Positions 44,422 to 46,425 of a stretch of DNA of 46,425 bases are shown piece after piece. The position numbers were made by a program, and so were the translations under genes. The notes beneath the pieces were generated by a model that saw nothing but the letters and a program-made list of their open reading frames with translations, ran no database searches and was not told where the DNA came from. Every line of letters begins with the position of its first letter. Position 1 is the stretch's first letter. Source of the stretch: JBKPNX01 sp046732855 (GTDB taxonomy: Bacteria; Pseudomonadota; Alphaproteobacteria; Geminicoccales; Geminicoccaceae); the NCBI GenBank assembly GCA_046732855.1, contig JBKPNX010000034.1:1-46425 (forward strand), given 5' to 3'.

Positions 44422-44895
44422 ATGAGCACGACGAGCCGTCCGCCGCTTCCCCCGTTCACCGCCGACACCGCCGCCCAGAAGGCGCGCTTGGCCGAGGACG
44501 CGTGGAACACGCGCGATCCGGCGCGTGTCGCGCTTGCCTACACGACTGACAGTCGCTGGCGGAACCGCGCCGAGTTTTTCGAGGGTCGCGCCGCTATCGA
44601 GGCGTTCTTGAGGCGCAAATGGGACCGTGAGCTCGACTACCGTCTGATCAAGGAAGTCTGGGCATTTCACGACAACCGCATCGCCGTGCGCTTCGCCTAT
44701 GAGTGGCACGACGACAGCGGCAATTGGTTTCGCAGCTACGGCAACGAGAACTAGGAGTTCGACGAGCACGGCCTGATGCGCCTGCGCATCGCCAGCATCA
44801 ACGATCTTCCGATCCAGGAGAGTAAGCGCAAATACCACTGGCCGCTCGGCCGCCGCCCCGACGGCCATCCCTCGTTGTGCGACCTCGGCCTCTGA
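44422..44895 (+). pseudogene. DUF1348 (NTF2-like) protein interrupted by an in-frame amber codon
   Basis: The frame begins MSTTSRPPLPPFTADTAAQK and reads TTDSRWRNRAEFFEGRAAIE, RFAYEWHDDSGNWFRSYGNE then N, followed by TAG at 44752-44754. After the stop the same frame continues EFDEHGLMRLRIASINDLPI and KYHWPLGRRPDGHPSLCD to TGA at 44893-44895. DUF1348 proteins of about 150-160 residues read NENWEFD here, so TGG has become TAG. The whole gene would encode 157 codons. It is either a recent nonsense mutation, a sequence error, or, less likely, readthrough. The family (SnoaL-like fold) has no established role. Confidence 0.85.
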
Positions 44896-44914
44896 GGGGA
44901 TACTCCCGCCGTTC

Positions 44915-45235
44915 CTATGAACGGCCGGGCAGGATGATACAGCGAAAGTTAGGTGGTCCCGCCGCGTTACCCCAGCAGGCATGGTAGCCCCCATCGGGCG
45001 ACGGGAAGGACAGCACCTTGCCGTACTCGACCGTGTACCACGCCCCGTTCGCCTGGATCTCTTCGTGCCCCGTGTCGTGGTTGATGCGGGACGCCACGGG
45101 GTGGCAGTCGCGCTCGTTGCAGCAAGGCATACCGCTCGGCGACCGCAGCCCCACATACCACTCATGCGATCCTGCAGGTGGTGCGGATACCAGGGTGGCG
45201 ACGAGCACCACGATCAGAGCCACCAATGACGGCAT
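44915..45235 (-). CDS. Small secreted Cys-rich protein of unknown function
   Basis: 106 residues from ATG 45235. Signal peptide MPSLVALIVVLVATLVSAPP, then AGSHEWYV. The mature part has CCNERDCHPV and a further ACWG and FRCIIL, five cysteines that could form disulphides in the periplasm. Similar HEWY...CCN..DC proteins occur in alphaproteobacteria without known function. The gene is convergent with the DUF1348 gene, only 19 bases from its full-length stop. Confidence 0.75.
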   Translation of the reverse strand: MPSLVALIVVLVATLVSAPPAGSHEWYVGLRSPSGMPCCNERDCHPVASRINHDTGHEEIQANGAWYTVEYGKVLSFPSPDGGYHACWGNAAGPPNFRCIILPGRS

Positions 45236-45574
45236 TTCCTGATTTCCAAAAATGCGACACCAAGATCGGGCGGGACGCAAACCCGCAGCTGCCCCATAAG
45301 GGACTATGGCTACTGCGACAGGATCTGGCGACCCGCGTTCGCTGGGAACGGCGGCGCACTAGGCGTTCATTGGCCAAGCCGCTGGGCTGCTCTTCTCTCG
45401 ACTCTAGCCTGGGGCTTCGAGGCTCGTCCGCGCCTCCCCGTAGAGAAATGAAGTTGGCAGGGAGCTCGAAAGCTTTTGCGGAGCCCCCACCCGGTGGGCA
45501 CCCCGCCCGTGCACTCCTCGTGTGTTACGAGCCTCCCAAAACCGTTTGCGGGGCGATGTGCCGGGGCTTTCGCG
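45236..45574. other. Intergenic, no gene seen
   Basis: About 340 bases upstream of the Cys-rich gene and downstream of the carbonic anhydrase gene. Open frames on either strand are shadows without a recognisable pattern. A short dyad GCGGG-ACGCAAA-CCCGC (45270-45286) is present, without a clear role. Confidence 0.4.
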
Positions 45575-46261
45575 TCAGTCCAGCAGGTTCACCTCGCCGC
45601 TGGCAAGGTCGTAGACGGCGGCCACGACTTTGATCTTGCCGTCCTTCACCAGGCCCGCGACGACTGTCGAGGATTCCCGGAGGAGCTGGGCCTGGATCCG
45701 CGCGTTGGCCGCGATCGCCGCGTCGAGATCGCCATTCGCCTGGTTCACCGCCGGCCGTAGATAGCTGTAGAGCGAGCTGATCTGTCCCGGCACCGCTTTG
45801 GCGGCGATCGTGGCCTTGATCGCGCCGCAATTGCCGTGGCCCAGCACCATGAACAGGCTGGTGCCGAGAACGGCGGCGCCATATTCGATGCTGGCAATGA
45901 TCTCCGAGGTCGCAATGTTGCCGGCGACGCGGTTGACGAAGACGTGGCCGATACTCTGGTCGAAGACGATCTCGACCGGCACACGGGAGTCGGCGCAGGC
46001 GAGCACGGAGGCGAAGGGCTCCTGCTTCTCCTCGGTATGCTGCATCAGGATATCGATGTCCTCCTGAAAGGAAGTCAAGCGTCTCTCGACGAAGCGCTGG
46101 TTGCCGTCCATTAGGGTTTTCAAGGCGTCATCCGGGCTCAGTGTGCTTTGCGCCGAAGCCGCCCTCGTCGCCACCAGCTCGGTCCCGACGCCCGAGATCA
46201 TGGCCGTTAAGGACCCGCCGAGCGCCGCCCCGACGACGTGCCGACGCGAGAACGTCGGCAT
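45575..46261 (-). CDS. Beta-carbonic anhydrase with Tat-type export signal
   Basis: 228 residues from ATG 46261, preceded by GGGAGAG. The N-terminus MPTFSRRHVVGAALGGSLTA has a twin-Arg motif and hydrophobic stretch, then AASAQ, suggesting Tat export of the folded enzyme. The mature part has the zinc site ACADSRVP (Cys89, Asp91, Arg93) and LGHGNCGAI (His142, Cys145), the complete beta-carbonic-anhydrase ligand set. It hydrates CO2 in the periplasm. The frame is open further upstream but that part looks random. Confidence 0.93.
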   Translation of the reverse strand: MPTFSRRHVVGAALGGSLTAMISGVGTELVATRAASAQSTLSPDDALKTLMDGNQRFVERRLTSFQEDIDILMQHTEEKQEPFASVLACADSRVPVEIVFDQSIGHVFVNRVAGNIATSEIIASIEYGAAVLGTSLFMVLGHGNCGAIKATIAAKAVPGQISSLYSYLRPAVNQANGDLDAAIAANARIQAQLLRESSTVVAGLVKDGKIKVVAAVYDLASGEVNLLD

Positions 46262-46425
46262 GGTGCTCTCCCGGATTGGTAGATCAGCCGCGTCGGTTGG
46301 GTGGCCACGGCAAAGGCAGCAGCCGAGGCCGCCTGAACCAGGCCTATGGCAAGACTCAATCCCGTGCGATGACATCGTCCTTACTCCTTCATGGGTGTCG
46401 GTTTCTAACTTTTTGGCAGCCCGCC

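Overview
The window is GC-rich, densely packed bacterial DNA. It looks like a chromosomal segment of an alphaproteobacterium, possibly a member of the Rhodospirillales or Geminicoccales, although the order is a guess. The block coiled-coil gene (DUF4164-like) - zapA - 6S RNA - 5-formyltetrahydrofolate cyclo-ligase - ymdB-type phosphoesterase, together with DUF1127 and DUF29 genes, points that way. Coenzyme F420 genes at the left edge are less usual for this group. I saw no tRNA, rRNA or CRISPR array.

Layout. At 1-1.6 kb, a cofC-type guanylyltransferase (cut by the window edge) diverges from an F420-dependent luciferase-like oxidoreductase. At 2-15 kb there is a surface-glycan-type region. A GH1 glycosidase and a GMC oxidoreductase lie on +. 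Facing them on - is a tightly coupled run of eight genes: glycosyltransferase 4, two small CopD-like membrane proteins, alkaline-phosphatase-superfamily enzyme 2, a Gfo/Idh/MocA dehydrogenase, alkaline-phosphatase-superfamily enzyme 1, an AsnB-type amidotransferase and a Wzx-like flippase. At 15.3-18.8 kb is a decay zone. It holds a doubly frameshifted amidohydrolase, the tail of an IS110-type transposase, and an AT-rich GT8 glycosyltransferase fused by deletion to the C-terminal half of a BY-kinase.

At 18.8-28.7 kb is a mixed + strand region with a PLP dehydratase, acetyl-CoA synthetase, a toxin-first toxin-antitoxin pair inserted next to a decayed copy of the acs 3' end, an orphan branched-chain-amino-acid-type binding protein (-), a BY-kinase-like protein with a broken Walker A lysine, a UDP-sugar dehydrogenase, an orphan sugar-type binding protein and a DUF29 protein. 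At 28.7-35.1 kb is a - strand housekeeping run: DUF4164-like, zapA, 6S RNA, 5-FCL, ymdB-like, phospholipase D-VTT fusion, endonuclease/exonuclease/phosphatase protein and Bcr/CflA-type MFS pump, several with 4-base overlaps. At 35.4-41.7 kb is a chromate-resistance locus. The - strand operon chrB-chrA-ggt diverges from a DUF1127 gene, a second ChrB-domain gene and a DUF1259 gene. The two arms start from one perfect 18-bp palindrome that contains both start codons and both candidate -10 elements. At 41.8-46.4 kb are a beta-propeller protein, an OprB-type porin, a DUF1348 gene with an in-frame amber codon, a small secreted Cys-rich protein and an exported beta-carbonic anhydrase.

The most notable items are the shared leaderless-type chrB/DUF1127 promoter-operator; the uncharacterised glycan cluster with paired phosphatase-superfamily enzymes carrying a changed metal motif; two independently decayed BY-kinases; and the toxin-antitoxin cassette beside an acs remnant.
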